Source: Acinetobacter tjernbergiae DSM 14971 = CIP 107465
GTDB taxonomy: Bacteria > Pseudomonadota > Gammaproteobacteria > Pseudomonadales > Moraxellaceae
Reading direction: 5' to 3'
Assembly (NCBI RefSeq): GCF_000374425.1
Contig: NZ_KB894355.1
Location: 124,001-188,000, forward strand
Length of the DNA stretch: 64,000 bases
The translations under genes and the position numbers were made by a program. This document shows positions 1-8,825 of this stretch, one piece after another. The stretch's first letter is position 1; each line of letters begins with the position of its first letter. The notes under the pieces are model-generated. The model saw nothing but the letters and a program-made list of their open reading frames with translations, made no database searches and had not been told where the DNA came from.

Positions 1-597
1 CAATAGTTTTGGATCATTAAAGGAATTTTGCAATGCCTCTTGCATTCGTTGTGCTGCTTTCCCTGTCGGTGCTGCCATCGCAATACGAATATCAGGAATC
101 ATCTGGTTCAAGGCAGCAATAATACGTGCCAAGGTATAGGTTTTACCTGTTCCAGGTCCGCCCGTAATGATACTGAGCCATTGTTGCAATACCATTTTCA
201 ATGCAGCTTGTTGATATTCATCACTCAATAAATTTTGATAGCTTGAAAGGTCTATAGTCTGAGTCGTTTGTCGCTTTAATCGACAAATCTGATGAGCGAG
301 GCGTTGCTCTAGTTGCCAATATCGGTATAATGCCAAGCCCTGCTGATCGTAGACACATGGGGCAACCTGAGTTGTTGCGATTTCGCTCGAAACAGCTAAA
401 TCGCCCAGTGCTTCAAGCTGTGTTGTATCGACTTGGATACAACTGTCACCTTGCAAGCTGGCTTCAACCAATTGCTGTAAAATATGCGCAGCGTTAACTG
501 CTTGAGCAGACTGAGAAAATGGTGCTTGTGTGAGGTAGTTACTCCACATATTCAACCAAGTCATTTGTTCTGACTGACCACTGATTAGCTTGTCCAC
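1..597 (-). CDS. recD: RecBCD enzyme subunit RecD (exonuclease V alpha), N-terminal part, runs off the left edge
   Basis: This is the first 199 codons of RecD, the 5'-to-3' helicase of the RecBCD double-strand-break repair nuclease. The segment ends in a clear superfamily 1 Walker A motif, GGPGTGKTYTLA, at about residues 155-166, followed by an APTGKAA motif Ia. The rest of the gene lies outside the window. The start is read as GTG at 595-597 because GAGGAT lies about 8 nt upstream. In-frame GTG codons also occur at 631-633 and 655-657, and no stop separates them. The gene lies 99 nt downstream of recB in the order recC-recB-recD. The start codon sits inside a DnaA-box-like 9-mer. Identity is certain; the exact start is not. 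Confidence 0.9.
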   Translation of the reverse strand, partial: MDKLISGQSEQMTWLNMWSNYLTQAPFSQSAQAVNAAHILQQLVEASLQGDSCIQVDTTQLEALGDLAVSSEIATTQVAPCVYDQQGLALYRYWQLEQRLAHQICRLKRQTTQTIDLSSYQNLLSDEYQQAALKMVLQQWLSIITGGPGTGKTYTLARIIAALNQMIPDIRIAMAAPTGKAAQRMQEALQNSFNDPKLL

Positions 598-658
598 AGA
601 GTTATCCTCAAACTTACCCACACGCTTGTCCACAAGGTTATAAACACTCTTATCCACA
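590..658 (+). promoter_or_regulatory. Cluster of four DnaA-box-like 9-mers over the recB-recD junction
   Basis: On the + strand the 9-mers TTGTCCACA (590-598), TTATCCTCA (602-610), TTGTCCACA (626-634) and TTATCCACA (650-658) lie in the same orientation, at spacings of 12, 24 and 24 bp. TTATCCACA is the consensus high-affinity DnaA box and the others differ from it by one base. A further TTATCCTCA is at 716-724, in the end of recB. The first box overlaps the proposed recD start codon. The match is visible in the sequence; DnaA binding is an inference. Confidence 0.5.
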
Positions 659-696
659 TGATAAGTTTTTGTTTAATCTAAAATCATCTATTTTAT

Positions 697-3600
697 CTAC
701 ACTATTTTTCCTGCTTTATCCTCAGCGAAATATCCGAGAATCGCATCTAAGCGTAAAATAAACTCGTCCTCAGGTTTCCAGTAAAAATAACCCTGCTGTG
801 CTTGCCCATTCATCCCACGCAAATACAAATAAGACGCACCGCCCAAATGCTGTTGCATATCGTAATCCTGCAATTTCACACTGAGATAACGATGCAATGC
901 CACTAAATATAAAGCGGCTTGTAACCAATAGCTCGACAACGACATGCTTTCAGCAATCTGTGCTTGCTGATAATCCGCCTGTTCTGCACCCAGATAATTA
1001 CTTTTATAATCGGCAATATGGTAGCGCTGGCCATCAAAATAAACCAAGTCGATTGAACCATTCAGATAGCGAGCAGATTTAGCCTCAAGTAACTCAGGCA
1101 TGTCGATGCCATATTCCTCAAAGAGTTGCTGCACCCGTTGCATGGCAAGGACACGGTCTGACAATGCCAAATAAAACGGACACTCTGATAGATATTGCCC
1201 TGTGACTAATTGTTGTAGTTGAAAGCTATGATTGAGAGGTGTCTGTAATACTTCAGCTAACCACGCCACAATCCATTCATATAATTGCTGCTCTGCATTT
1301 TCCTGTTCTGGAAAATGTTGTTGGTACTGTTCCAACAGTGCTGACCATAAACCTTGATAGGTATTTTTAAAACGACGGCGGATTTCTTCACGCCATGTCT
1401 GAGGTCGTTGGAAATCAATCTGCTCAAAAATTTCGTGCAGAAAATTCCCTGCTAACGTCCCTTTCGGGAAATATTGTTTAATCCAAGCAATCGGTTGAGC
1501 CGTTGCTCTATTCTCCAGTTCAGCCAGATTCAACTCATCTTCTGCTTGCTCAAAATCGGCATCAATATTGGCTAAACGATCAACACGATTCGCTTTGTGT
1601 TTTAAATGCTGCGCGAGGTAACTAAAACTGGTCTTAGCGCGTGCATAAAAACGCTGCGTAGGTAACAATTTTGCTGAAATAATAATGTTCTGTTGTGAGT
1701 GCTGTGTCTGTAAAGCCTGTGGTCGTTCTAAAATCAAAGCCTCATCCAAGCTATACGGATGCTGGAAGCTTGCTCCTTGATTCTTCCAAAAGGCGAGACC
1801 TGAGAACTCATTTTTCTCGCCTTTTTTAGGCGGTGCAAATACTGCATAAACACGATGACTGGCTCGTGTCAGTGCCACATACCACAACCGATTCTGTTCA
1901 GCTAAAGCACGTTGTTGATGTTGATCCAGTTCCGTTTGTTGTAAGAAGTTTTTATCTGCAATGGCGACGACACGTTGGGTTCTGGTTTGTCCTGTTTCAG
2001 GCACTTGAATGTCTGTTGTTGAGAAATTTAAGGTTTTTTGTACTTCTGAAAAGGCTTTATTCGCACCTAGCAGAAATACGATTTTATATTCTAGACCTTT
2101 GGATTGATGGATGGTCATCAACTGCACACCCGCCTCATTCGACAGCTTGTGTTCGAGTTCCCACTCCCGATCACTAGGTGAGTGCAATTGTTTTAAATAC
2201 CAGTGATACAGGTTTTGTATGCCTTGCACATGCTCGCTACGCCGACTCAGGATATCGATGAGGTGACGCAAATTCACCACAGCTCGCTCATTGTCTTTGC
2301 TTTGGGTGGCAACCAATTGCTGCCAAATACCAAACTGGTTTAGACAACGCTGCCATGCTGCCAAGAAACCTTGATTGAGCCACATCTCACGAATATCATC
2401 GAATTGCTGGATATAATGGCTTAACCCCTCGGCACTTTGTTCCAATGCCAATAACCGAGTTAAATCAAAACCAAATAAACGACTCAGTAACGCACGTTTT
2501 AACTTGGCTTCATCATAAGGATGAAGTAATGCGGTGAATAATGCGCCTACATCTTGCGCAATCGCTGAATCAAACACACTACGTTTCGAGGGTCGATTTA
2601 CCCGAATCCCAATGCGCTCTAGCACATATTGCACTTCATCGAGTTGGCGATGGCTACGGGAAAGCACAGCAATATCATCCTCACCGATCGCTTGCTGTGT
2701 CTCAGCGTCTAAATATAATTGCTTGGCATATGCCTGATTCAGTAAGGTCTGAATTTTCCAAGCCACTTGAGTCGCTTGTTCACTCCCCTCTTGCAACTGT
2801 AACCAACGCAAAGGTGCAGGATTAATCTGTGCATGTTCAATTAAAGCAGGATGTGGACGTGAACCTGCTTGAATCGGGTCATACACAACCTGTTCACCAA
2901 AATCCATCTGTCGCTGAAATAGTGCATCTACCACTTCTACCAACTGCTTGACGGAGCGATGGTTATGAATCAATTTATATTCATGCCCTTGCTTCGCCAT
3001 AATATCCTGATAAGCATTCAGGAAAGTCAGCATATCTCCACCACGGAAACCATAAATCGCTTGCTTACGGTCTCCCACCATAATCATGCAACCCTTTTGA
3101 TAACGTTGCGGATGCCGCCAAATACTGGCTAACATATCATCCTGATCTTGGTTGGTATCCTGAAACTCATCCACTAAAATCAACGGATATCGTGCTTGTA
3201 CAAACACCGCAAAACGTTGCCCTTGCTCACCTTTTAAAGCTTCTGAAAGTGTTTTAATTTGCTGAGCAAAAGTGGTTTCACCTTTTTGTTGCAACACTTG
3301 GGGTAATCGTTTTTTGACTTGCTGACAAAGATGAAACTGTAAATAGGTATTGAATTGATCTAAATCATTTTGAATCTTAAGTTTCATCTCCGAAATATCT
3401 TTTAATAACTGAATCAAAGGATGCTGGTAAAAACAGTCCTGAATGCTTTGATCACATTTATTAAAAATACTGCTTCGAGTTTGCCCTTTGGAATCTAAAA
3501 ATAAAACATCGATGTCGTTGAACGCTTTTTGATTAAAATAAATATCTATACCCTGTTCTTGAATTTGCTGAGCTAGCCGAACTAAGCCTGTTTGAAAAAT

Positions 3601-4422
3601 GAAATGAAAACGATCTTTTGCAAAAGCCTTTTTATTAATAAATTTATAATATGCGCCATCGAGTAGATAATAATCCTGTAACTCTTGTAAGTATTGCGAT
3701 GAAGTTGCTGCGAACTGATGTAAGCATGATTCAAACTCAACTGTGCTAAACACAGGTAAATCTACTTGTTTCAAATGTGCTGAACTAAAATTCAAACTTT
3801 CTTCAACCACTTTAACATACTGATCAACGCTCTTTAGTTGCTGACTCATATATAAAAAATCAATCACTTGCTGTGGCTGTAATTGAATCCATTCTCTTAA
3901 TACATCATGAATCAGTTGACGCGTATATGCTTTTGCATCTTCGGTGATTTGAGCACGTTCAATTTTGCCACTTTCAAAGGCAAATTCTCGCAATAGCTTT
4001 TGACTGAAGCTATCTAGTGTTCCAACAAACAACTCATCTAATTGATCAATCACCAATTTTAGCCGTTCACAAGCATACGCCATACGAGGTGCAAAGCTTT
4101 GCAAAAGGTGTTGCTTCAGTGGGTCTGACTCATGTTCTACGAGTTTATGAATATCCGTTTCTAATACGCTACGTAATGGCTCTAAATATTCTTGAATCTC
4201 GACCAAACGTAAACGAATACGGCTTTTTAGCTCGGCAGCAGCAGCACGCGTAAAAGTCGTAGCAATCACCTGATTAGGTAAATATTTTTCTAGAAAAATC
4301 CGTACCATCAAACTCGATAAGGTATAGGTTTTACCTGTACCAGCGGAGGCTTCAATCAGATGTAAACCTTCAAATTGAATATCACGAATGGGTTGATAAG
4401 ACACTGGATATTGTGAACTCAT
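697..4422 (-). CDS. recB: RecBCD enzyme subunit RecB (exonuclease V beta, helicase-nuclease)
   Basis: RecB is the 3'-to-5' helicase and sole nuclease subunit of RecBCD. The 1241-residue protein has the expected order of domains: Walker A (IEASAGTGKTYTL, about residue 24), Walker B (ILVDEFQDTNQDQDD), the GDRKQAIYGFRGGD motif, and SF1 motifs V/VI (TIHQSKGLEYK, LWYVALTRA). A C-terminal PD-(D/E)xK nuclease follows, with GSIDLVYFDG and HIADYKSNYLG carrying the catalytic Asp, Asp and Lys. The length is close to that of E. coli RecB (1180). It starts 3 nt after the recC stop, so the two are almost certainly co-translated. Its last codons carry one of the DnaA-box-like 9-mers. Confidence 0.97.
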   Translation of the reverse strand: MSSQYPVSYQPIRDIQFEGLHLIEASAGTGKTYTLSSLMVRIFLEKYLPNQVIATTFTRAAAAELKSRIRLRLVEIQEYLEPLRSVLETDIHKLVEHESDPLKQHLLQSFAPRMAYACERLKLVIDQLDELFVGTLDSFSQKLLREFAFESGKIERAQITEDAKAYTRQLIHDVLREWIQLQPQQVIDFLYMSQQLKSVDQYVKVVEESLNFSSAHLKQVDLPVFSTVEFESCLHQFAATSSQYLQELQDYYLLDGAYYKFINKKAFAKDRFHFIFQTGLVRLAQQIQEQGIDIYFNQKAFNDIDVLFLDSKGQTRSSIFNKCDQSIQDCFYQHPLIQLLKDISEMKLKIQNDLDQFNTYLQFHLCQQVKKRLPQVLQQKGETTFAQQIKTLSEALKGEQGQRFAVFVQARYPLILVDEFQDTNQDQDDMLASIWRHPQRYQKGCMIMVGDRKQAIYGFRGGDMLTFLNAYQDIMAKQGHEYKLIHNHRSVKQLVEVVDALFQRQMDFGEQVVYDPIQAGSRPHPALIEHAQINPAPLRWLQLQEGSEQATQVAWKIQTLLNQAYAKQLYLDAETQQAIGEDDIAVLSRSHRQLDEVQYVLERIGIRVNRPSKRSVFDSAIAQDVGALFTALLHPYDEAKLKRALLSRLFGFDLTRLLALEQSAEGLSHYIQQFDDIREMWLNQGFLAAWQRCLNQFGIWQQLVATQSKDNERAVVNLRHLIDILSRRSEHVQGIQNLYHWYLKQLHSPSDREWELEHKLSNEAGVQLMTIHQSKGLEYKIVFLLGANKAFSEVQKTLNFSTTDIQVPETGQTRTQRVVAIADKNFLQQTELDQHQQRALAEQNRLWYVALTRASHRVYAVFAPPKKGEKNEFSGLAFWKNQGASFQHPYSLDEALILERPQALQTQHSQQNIIISAKLLPTQRFYARAKTSFSYLAQHLKHKANRVDRLANIDADFEQAEDELNLAELENRATAQPIAWIKQYFPKGTLAGNFLHEIFEQIDFQRPQTWREEIRRRFKNTYQGLWSALLEQYQQHFPEQENAEQQLYEWIVAWLAEVLQTPLNHSFQLQQLVTGQYLSECPFYLALSDRVLAMQRVQQLFEEYGIDMPELLEAKSARYLNGSIDLVYFDGQRYHIADYKSNYLGAEQADYQQAQIAESMSLSSYWLQAALYLVALHRYLSVKLQDYDMQQHLGGASYLYLRGMNGQAQQGYFYWKPEDEFILRLDAILGYFAEDKAGKIV

Positions 4423-4425
4423 GTC

Positions 4426-7400
4426 TTACTCCACACGTAGGAATTCAAAAATCGGTTGGTACAATGCATAAGCATAATGATCACAGGCATAGTGTAATAA
4501 CGCGGTTGCATCCTGTTCCTGTAAAATAAATTTCCAGTCATGATGCAATTTACAAGCTTCGTTTTGGGTCATATCCAAACCAGAGAAATCCCCTGTATCA
4601 TTCCAGTCTTTCAACACTTGTTTTTGGCTATCTTCAGCTAAAATTTGCTTTGACTCTAACTCAATCCATTCATGCTGTTTGCCTTTTTCCAACGGTTTTA
4701 ACAATAATGCTGCGGGTAAAACCACAGGTTGTTGCTGTGCATCCTGCCATAATCGCAACCAATCATTTAAATAAGACTGTGCTTGCTCAGTATCGAGTCC
4801 TTCACAAATCACGGTTTGATCGCTAAACACCACAATACGGCGTTTCTTAGTTACTGAATCGCTATTTAAGAACGTGAGCCACAACAAATATTCCAACCAG
4901 ACTTTGGTCAGCCGTTTGGCACGTGCGCTAGAAGCATCCAAACTCACCCAGTCTTGTGTCAATTGTTTAGGGGTCACACAACTCATTTGTAATTGTTTCG
5001 ATATCCGCCAAACACGCTGTGTCGTTTCCGTTGGTACAGCCGCATATTGTTGTAAACGCTCTAATAAGCGTTGTTGCTCTAAACAACTTTGCTGCCAAGC
5101 ACTTTGCTGAACCTTGCCAACAGGTAATTGATCTTGCAACATGTCCAATGAAAGCGTTTCATCACGCTGCTGTAAAAAATGGCGAATCGCATATTTGCCT
5201 AAACCATCTAACAATAAAGGCTCACTTTGATCCAGCACTTCCGCACCACTCAAATTTTCCACACCCAAGGTTTTTAAATACAATCGTGCAGGGAAACACA
5301 CATCCTGAATCCATTGCTGACTATTCAAAATAAGCATTTCATTCTGTTCAATTGGATAAGCTGTATTGACCCAAGCTTGTCGTTCACCTTTGACTTGCTG
5401 AATTTGCGATGCCACTTTAAACCAGTGGTCTTGATAACGCACAGGACGATCAGCAATAAAGCCCCGTGGATCAAAAGGCTGTAAGCGATGCAGATGGTAG
5501 AGTGGATAGAGCTGTGAAGGGATTTGGAGTTCTTTATACATTTCCTTTAACAGAATCTCCTCTACCCCTTCTTTATTAAAGAGGGGAATTTCCTCACTCT
5601 CCCCCCTTTGAAAAAGGGGGGCTGGGGGGGATTTAATAATGAGTTCCAAATGATCTCGGAAACCTTGCAATACACTAGACGGCTCTCGCACTTCACCATC
5701 GCCAAAATCAAAGCCATTATAAAATAACCAAATTTGCTCTTGTGCCAACAATACCGCATCCAAGAAAGCCCCTTGGTCATCTTCTAAACGAGAACGATCA
5801 CCCAATTGTTGACGTAATACATCCATTAAATCAAAAGGAACATGGCTATCCCGATTTGGAAACTTACCTGTATCCAAATTCAATAACACAATCAAACGAT
5901 AAGGAATCGGGCGAATTTGTCCAATTTGGCTAAAAGTAATTTGCCCCGTCGGTTCAACTTGTGCCGACTGACTTTCTAAGCTGCGTTGGATTTCTTCGAT
6001 AATATAAGGCAATGGCAGAGAAATTTGCCGTAACTGATTTTCCGCATCGTCATAATAACTTGCCAAGGTCAACATACGTTCTTGCTTTTGGATAATCTCA
6101 CGAACGGCTTTTAATGCCACGATATCCGCTTGTTCAAACTCTTGGACATCTGCTTTGATATAGTTTAACCATGTTTCTACAGGCAAACGTTGCCCTTGTT
6201 CATGTGCCACCAACCAATTTCGACGCGCTGATAAATCATGATAAATCTGAATCAGAATCCCAATCAACTCAAAGTCACTTGGCTGTACCAATGCATAGCT
6301 GAGCGTTTGTTTCACCATCACATGCGCAGGCACTGCAATCCCTAAAGCTAAGCGATCCAGAGCAAATTTAAGGCTATAACGATAGTCTTGATCATCTGCA
6401 CTTAAACTTTGTTTGAGATGTTGCTCGTCCAAACCACGTTTGAAACCAGCATCATTGAGCAACGCCAAGATACGCTGGGCTTGGCTATAATCGAAACCAT
6501 ATCGTTGCTGAGTTGCTGATAAATTCAACCAATCCGCAAAGTCATCTTGCGTCAAACGCCCTTGCGTCAGTTGTAAACGTCCGAGTACGGCTCGCCATGC
6601 ATTTAAGGCATCTAACTGTGCCACACCTGCAATTTTGACAGGTAAAAAGACTTCATGATCATTGGGTGCCGAAGGGAAAATACTCCGAATGAGTGGCTCA
6701 AGTTCAGTGAGATTTGGGGTCAAAATCAATACATCACTTGGACGGCGAGGTATTGCATCGGCTTGCGACAACCAATGCACCAACTGCTCTTTTAACACTT
6801 CCAGTTGTCTGATACTAGAATGACACACATGAATCTGAACCGATTCATCATCCGCAGCCAATTCATATTGCGCTGCGATCGGTTCAGCCAAATAGAAAAT
6901 ATCTGACTGAATTTTACCTAGTAAGTTCTCAGGAAAATGATCAACAAAGGCATCAACCCAATTGCCTTCTTCCCCTGCTGAGAGTTGAGACAATAAGGAG
7001 AAGTTATCTCGTGCCTGTTTACCTAACCGTGTCAACAAGGGATGACGAGATTCACGGTTTAACGCATTAAAACCTAAACTAAAGCTTTCAAAAAATGCCG
7101 AGATTTCTGCATCAGTTGCCTTGGGGTTTTTAGCAATAAAACGTTCTTTAACGCCCAAATCGTATCGCTGTTTCCATAACGGATCGACGCTGTCTGCCCA
7201 ATATTCTTGCGATGGGTTATAGTGCAAAATCACCACATTCAGATATTGCCCCAAACGGCGTAAAAACTGTAACTGGCTCGGTGGCAAATCCAAGATTGTA
7301 AATACAATCACCTGATGCGGTAACTGTGATAATGCCTGTGATCGTGTCTGTGGGTTATCTAAAATTTCCCAAAAATCAGCATCAATACCTTGCATTTCAA

Positions 7401-8106
7401 CAAAATCGGCATGGAAATATTTTTGCCATAACCAACGCTGCCAAGCTTCTAGCTGTTCAGTTTGCTGTAATGTAAAGGCCGACGTTTGTTGATCCGTTTG
7501 CGACATTAAATGTTCAATATTCAGGGCTTTATTTTGCCCCCAAGCCGATAGCCAGTTACCTGAACAAGTACACTGACCTTGGCATCGACGTTGACAATAA
7601 CCACGATAAATCATGTAGTTGCTAAATAATTGCGAGACTTGTTCTGCGACCCAATACAACATACTTTGCTTTTTAAGCTGTTTTTCTGTGCTGTGTTGCA
7701 ACTGATCTGCACTGTCATAAATCCGTTGCACAATCGAATATAAAGGATGATCTTGTGCAAGGATATTTTGTTCAGGCTGAATCGAAGATTGTAAGGCTTG
7801 ATGGATACGCCATTTTAAAATTAATCGTGGAATATTGGCTTTACGAACCTGTTCTTTGTTTTCAAGTACTTGTTGATAGGCATACCATTGAAAACCGCGA
7901 ATTTTTTGATGAAATTGATAATTGGCAGTCATACCCTGCTGTTCAGCAATTTTCTGGGTCAACCATTGCTCTTGTGCGGGGCTAGGGACAATAAAATGCT
8001 GGGTTTTAAACACCTGAAATACGGAGCTACTCGGTTGGGTAATTGATGCCATCACGCCTTGTAATAACACATCGAGACGTTGACTTTGAATAACATGAAT
8101 ACCCAT
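4426..8106 (-). CDS. recC: RecBCD enzyme subunit RecC (exonuclease V gamma), carrying an in-frame palindromic insert
   Basis: RecC splits the DNA strands and recognises Chi within RecBCD. The 1226-residue protein starts with the family signature (MGIHVIQSQRLDVLLQGV) and contains helicase-like motifs such as DVLILTPNLTELEPLI and LIVLLNLDTGKFPNRD. It is about 100 residues longer than E. coli RecC (1122). Part of the excess is residues 824-851, which are encoded entirely by a GC-rich double-hairpin repeat (5555-5636) and have an atypical Pro/Gly/Glu-rich sequence. The reading frame is kept, so the protein is probably functional with an added surface loop. It is the first gene of recC-recB-recD. 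Confidence 0.96.
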   Translation of the reverse strand: MGIHVIQSQRLDVLLQGVMASITQPSSSVFQVFKTQHFIVPSPAQEQWLTQKIAEQQGMTANYQFHQKIRGFQWYAYQQVLENKEQVRKANIPRLILKWRIHQALQSSIQPEQNILAQDHPLYSIVQRIYDSADQLQHSTEKQLKKQSMLYWVAEQVSQLFSNYMIYRGYCQRRCQGQCTCSGNWLSAWGQNKALNIEHLMSQTDQQTSAFTLQQTEQLEAWQRWLWQKYFHADFVEMQGIDADFWEILDNPQTRSQALSQLPHQVIVFTILDLPPSQLQFLRRLGQYLNVVILHYNPSQEYWADSVDPLWKQRYDLGVKERFIAKNPKATDAEISAFFESFSLGFNALNRESRHPLLTRLGKQARDNFSLLSQLSAGEEGNWVDAFVDHFPENLLGKIQSDIFYLAEPIAAQYELAADDESVQIHVCHSSIRQLEVLKEQLVHWLSQADAIPRRPSDVLILTPNLTELEPLIRSIFPSAPNDHEVFLPVKIAGVAQLDALNAWRAVLGRLQLTQGRLTQDDFADWLNLSATQQRYGFDYSQAQRILALLNDAGFKRGLDEQHLKQSLSADDQDYRYSLKFALDRLALGIAVPAHVMVKQTLSYALVQPSDFELIGILIQIYHDLSARRNWLVAHEQGQRLPVETWLNYIKADVQEFEQADIVALKAVREIIQKQERMLTLASYYDDAENQLRQISLPLPYIIEEIQRSLESQSAQVEPTGQITFSQIGQIRPIPYRLIVLLNLDTGKFPNRDSHVPFDLMDVLRQQLGDRSRLEDDQGAFLDAVLLAQEQIWLFYNGFDFGDGEVREPSSVLQGFRDHLELIIKSPPAPLFQRGESEEIPLFNKEGVEEILLKEMYKELQIPSQLYPLYHLHRLQPFDPRGFIADRPVRYQDHWFKVASQIQQVKGERQAWVNTAYPIEQNEMLILNSQQWIQDVCFPARLYLKTLGVENLSGAEVLDQSEPLLLDGLGKYAIRHFLQQRDETLSLDMLQDQLPVGKVQQSAWQQSCLEQQRLLERLQQYAAVPTETTQRVWRISKQLQMSCVTPKQLTQDWVSLDASSARAKRLTKVWLEYLLWLTFLNSDSVTKKRRIVVFSDQTVICEGLDTEQAQSYLNDWLRLWQDAQQQPVVLPAALLLKPLEKGKQHEWIELESKQILAEDSQKQVLKDWNDTGDFSGLDMTQNEACKLHHDWKFILQEQDATALLHYACDHYAYALYQPIFEFLRVE
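5555..5636. repeat. GC-rich palindromic element inserted in frame in recC
   Basis: Two adjacent hairpins are visible. One is CCCCTTCTTT-att-AAAGAGGGG (about 5566-5585). The other is CCCCCCTTTG-AAAAAGGGGGG (5601-5621), followed by CTGGGGGGGATTT. Runs of six or seven C or G are foreign to the surrounding AT-leaning coding sequence. The 15-mer CCCTTTTTCAAAGGG on the minus strand of this element recurs on the + strand of the intergenic repeat at 16518-16643. The terminator at 11171-11197 resembles the other hairpin. This points to a dispersed repeat family that has landed within a gene. Confidence 0.75.
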
Positions 8107-8288
8107 GTATGACTATAACCTCATCAAAAAACGATTATTTTATTGCACGAAAACGTACATATTTATCACTATACAACTTCATATAACTATGTCACGTTAA
8201 ACACACAAGGAAATAAAAAATTGTTTTGAAATCTACCATTCCATACGATTAAATGTACGATCAAGGGATAGACTCTAGGTATAACTTT

Positions 8289-8795
8289 ATGAAAATTGAA
8301 AAAATTCCTGATGCCATTGACCCAAGCTTAAACTTGGAACAAATTCGTGAAGAATGCTTAGCACTCACAAAAAATCGCGCATATTGGTCAGCAGGTGCAG
8401 CGATTGTACCCATCCCATTTTTTGATGTGGTGGTTGATTTGGGCATGTTGACACAAATTATTCCCTATATTAATGCTCGCTTTGGTTTAGCACCTGAACA
8501 TATCAGTGTTTACGACCCTGAAACTAAAAAAGTGCATTGGGATGAACTACGCAAACGTGGTTTCGAATTTTCAGGTTTCGTCGTCGCTCGAACTGCAATG
8601 AAAAAATCCTTTAATGGTTTTTTTACTAAAATCGCAACCAAGCAAGTGACGAAGTTTATTCCTTTAGGCGGACAACTTGTTGCTGCAAGCCTCGGTTATT
8701 TTATGATGCGTAAGATCACTGAAGCACATATTCAAGACTGTTATAATCTTGCCAAGCGTATTCAACAAAAGAGCCGAAGTACCATCGTGGCTTAA
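8289..8795 (+). CDS. Small membrane-associated protein resembling the DUF697 / YcjF C-terminal family
   Basis: This is a 168-residue protein of unknown function. Its layout recalls DUF697-type proteins: a hydrophobic stretch at about residues 36-55 (GAAIVPIPFFDVVVDLG), a second glycine-rich hydrophobic segment near residues 125-140 (FIPLGGQLVAASLGYFMM), and a basic C-terminus. The start ATG at 8289 is preferred over the upstream in-frame ATG at 8253 because AGGT lies about 9 nt before it and the extra 12 residues look non-conserved. It is divergent from recC (about 180 nt between them) and convergent with pap. The family assignment is by overall appearance only. Confidence 0.65.
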   Translation: MKIEKIPDAIDPSLNLEQIREECLALTKNRAYWSAGAAIVPIPFFDVVVDLGMLTQIIPYINARFGLAPEHISVYDPETKKVHWDELRKRGFEFSGFVVARTAMKKSFNGFFTKIATKQVTKFIPLGGQLVAASLGYFMMRKITEAHIQDCYNLAKRIQQKSRSTIVA

Positions 8796-8825
8796 TCAGC
8801 AATTCTTGTGATGATATAAGGCGGT

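Noticed and set aside
590..724. The DnaA-box cluster as a replication origin
   Set aside because: No dnaA, dnaN or gidA gene is nearby, the boxes lie within and between recBD coding sequences, and no AT-rich unwinding region of the usual kind adjoins them.
5562..5780. A separate 72-codon minus-strand frame over the recC repeat
   Set aside because: It is the same strand as recC in another frame and arises from the GC-rich palindromes; recC itself is intact.
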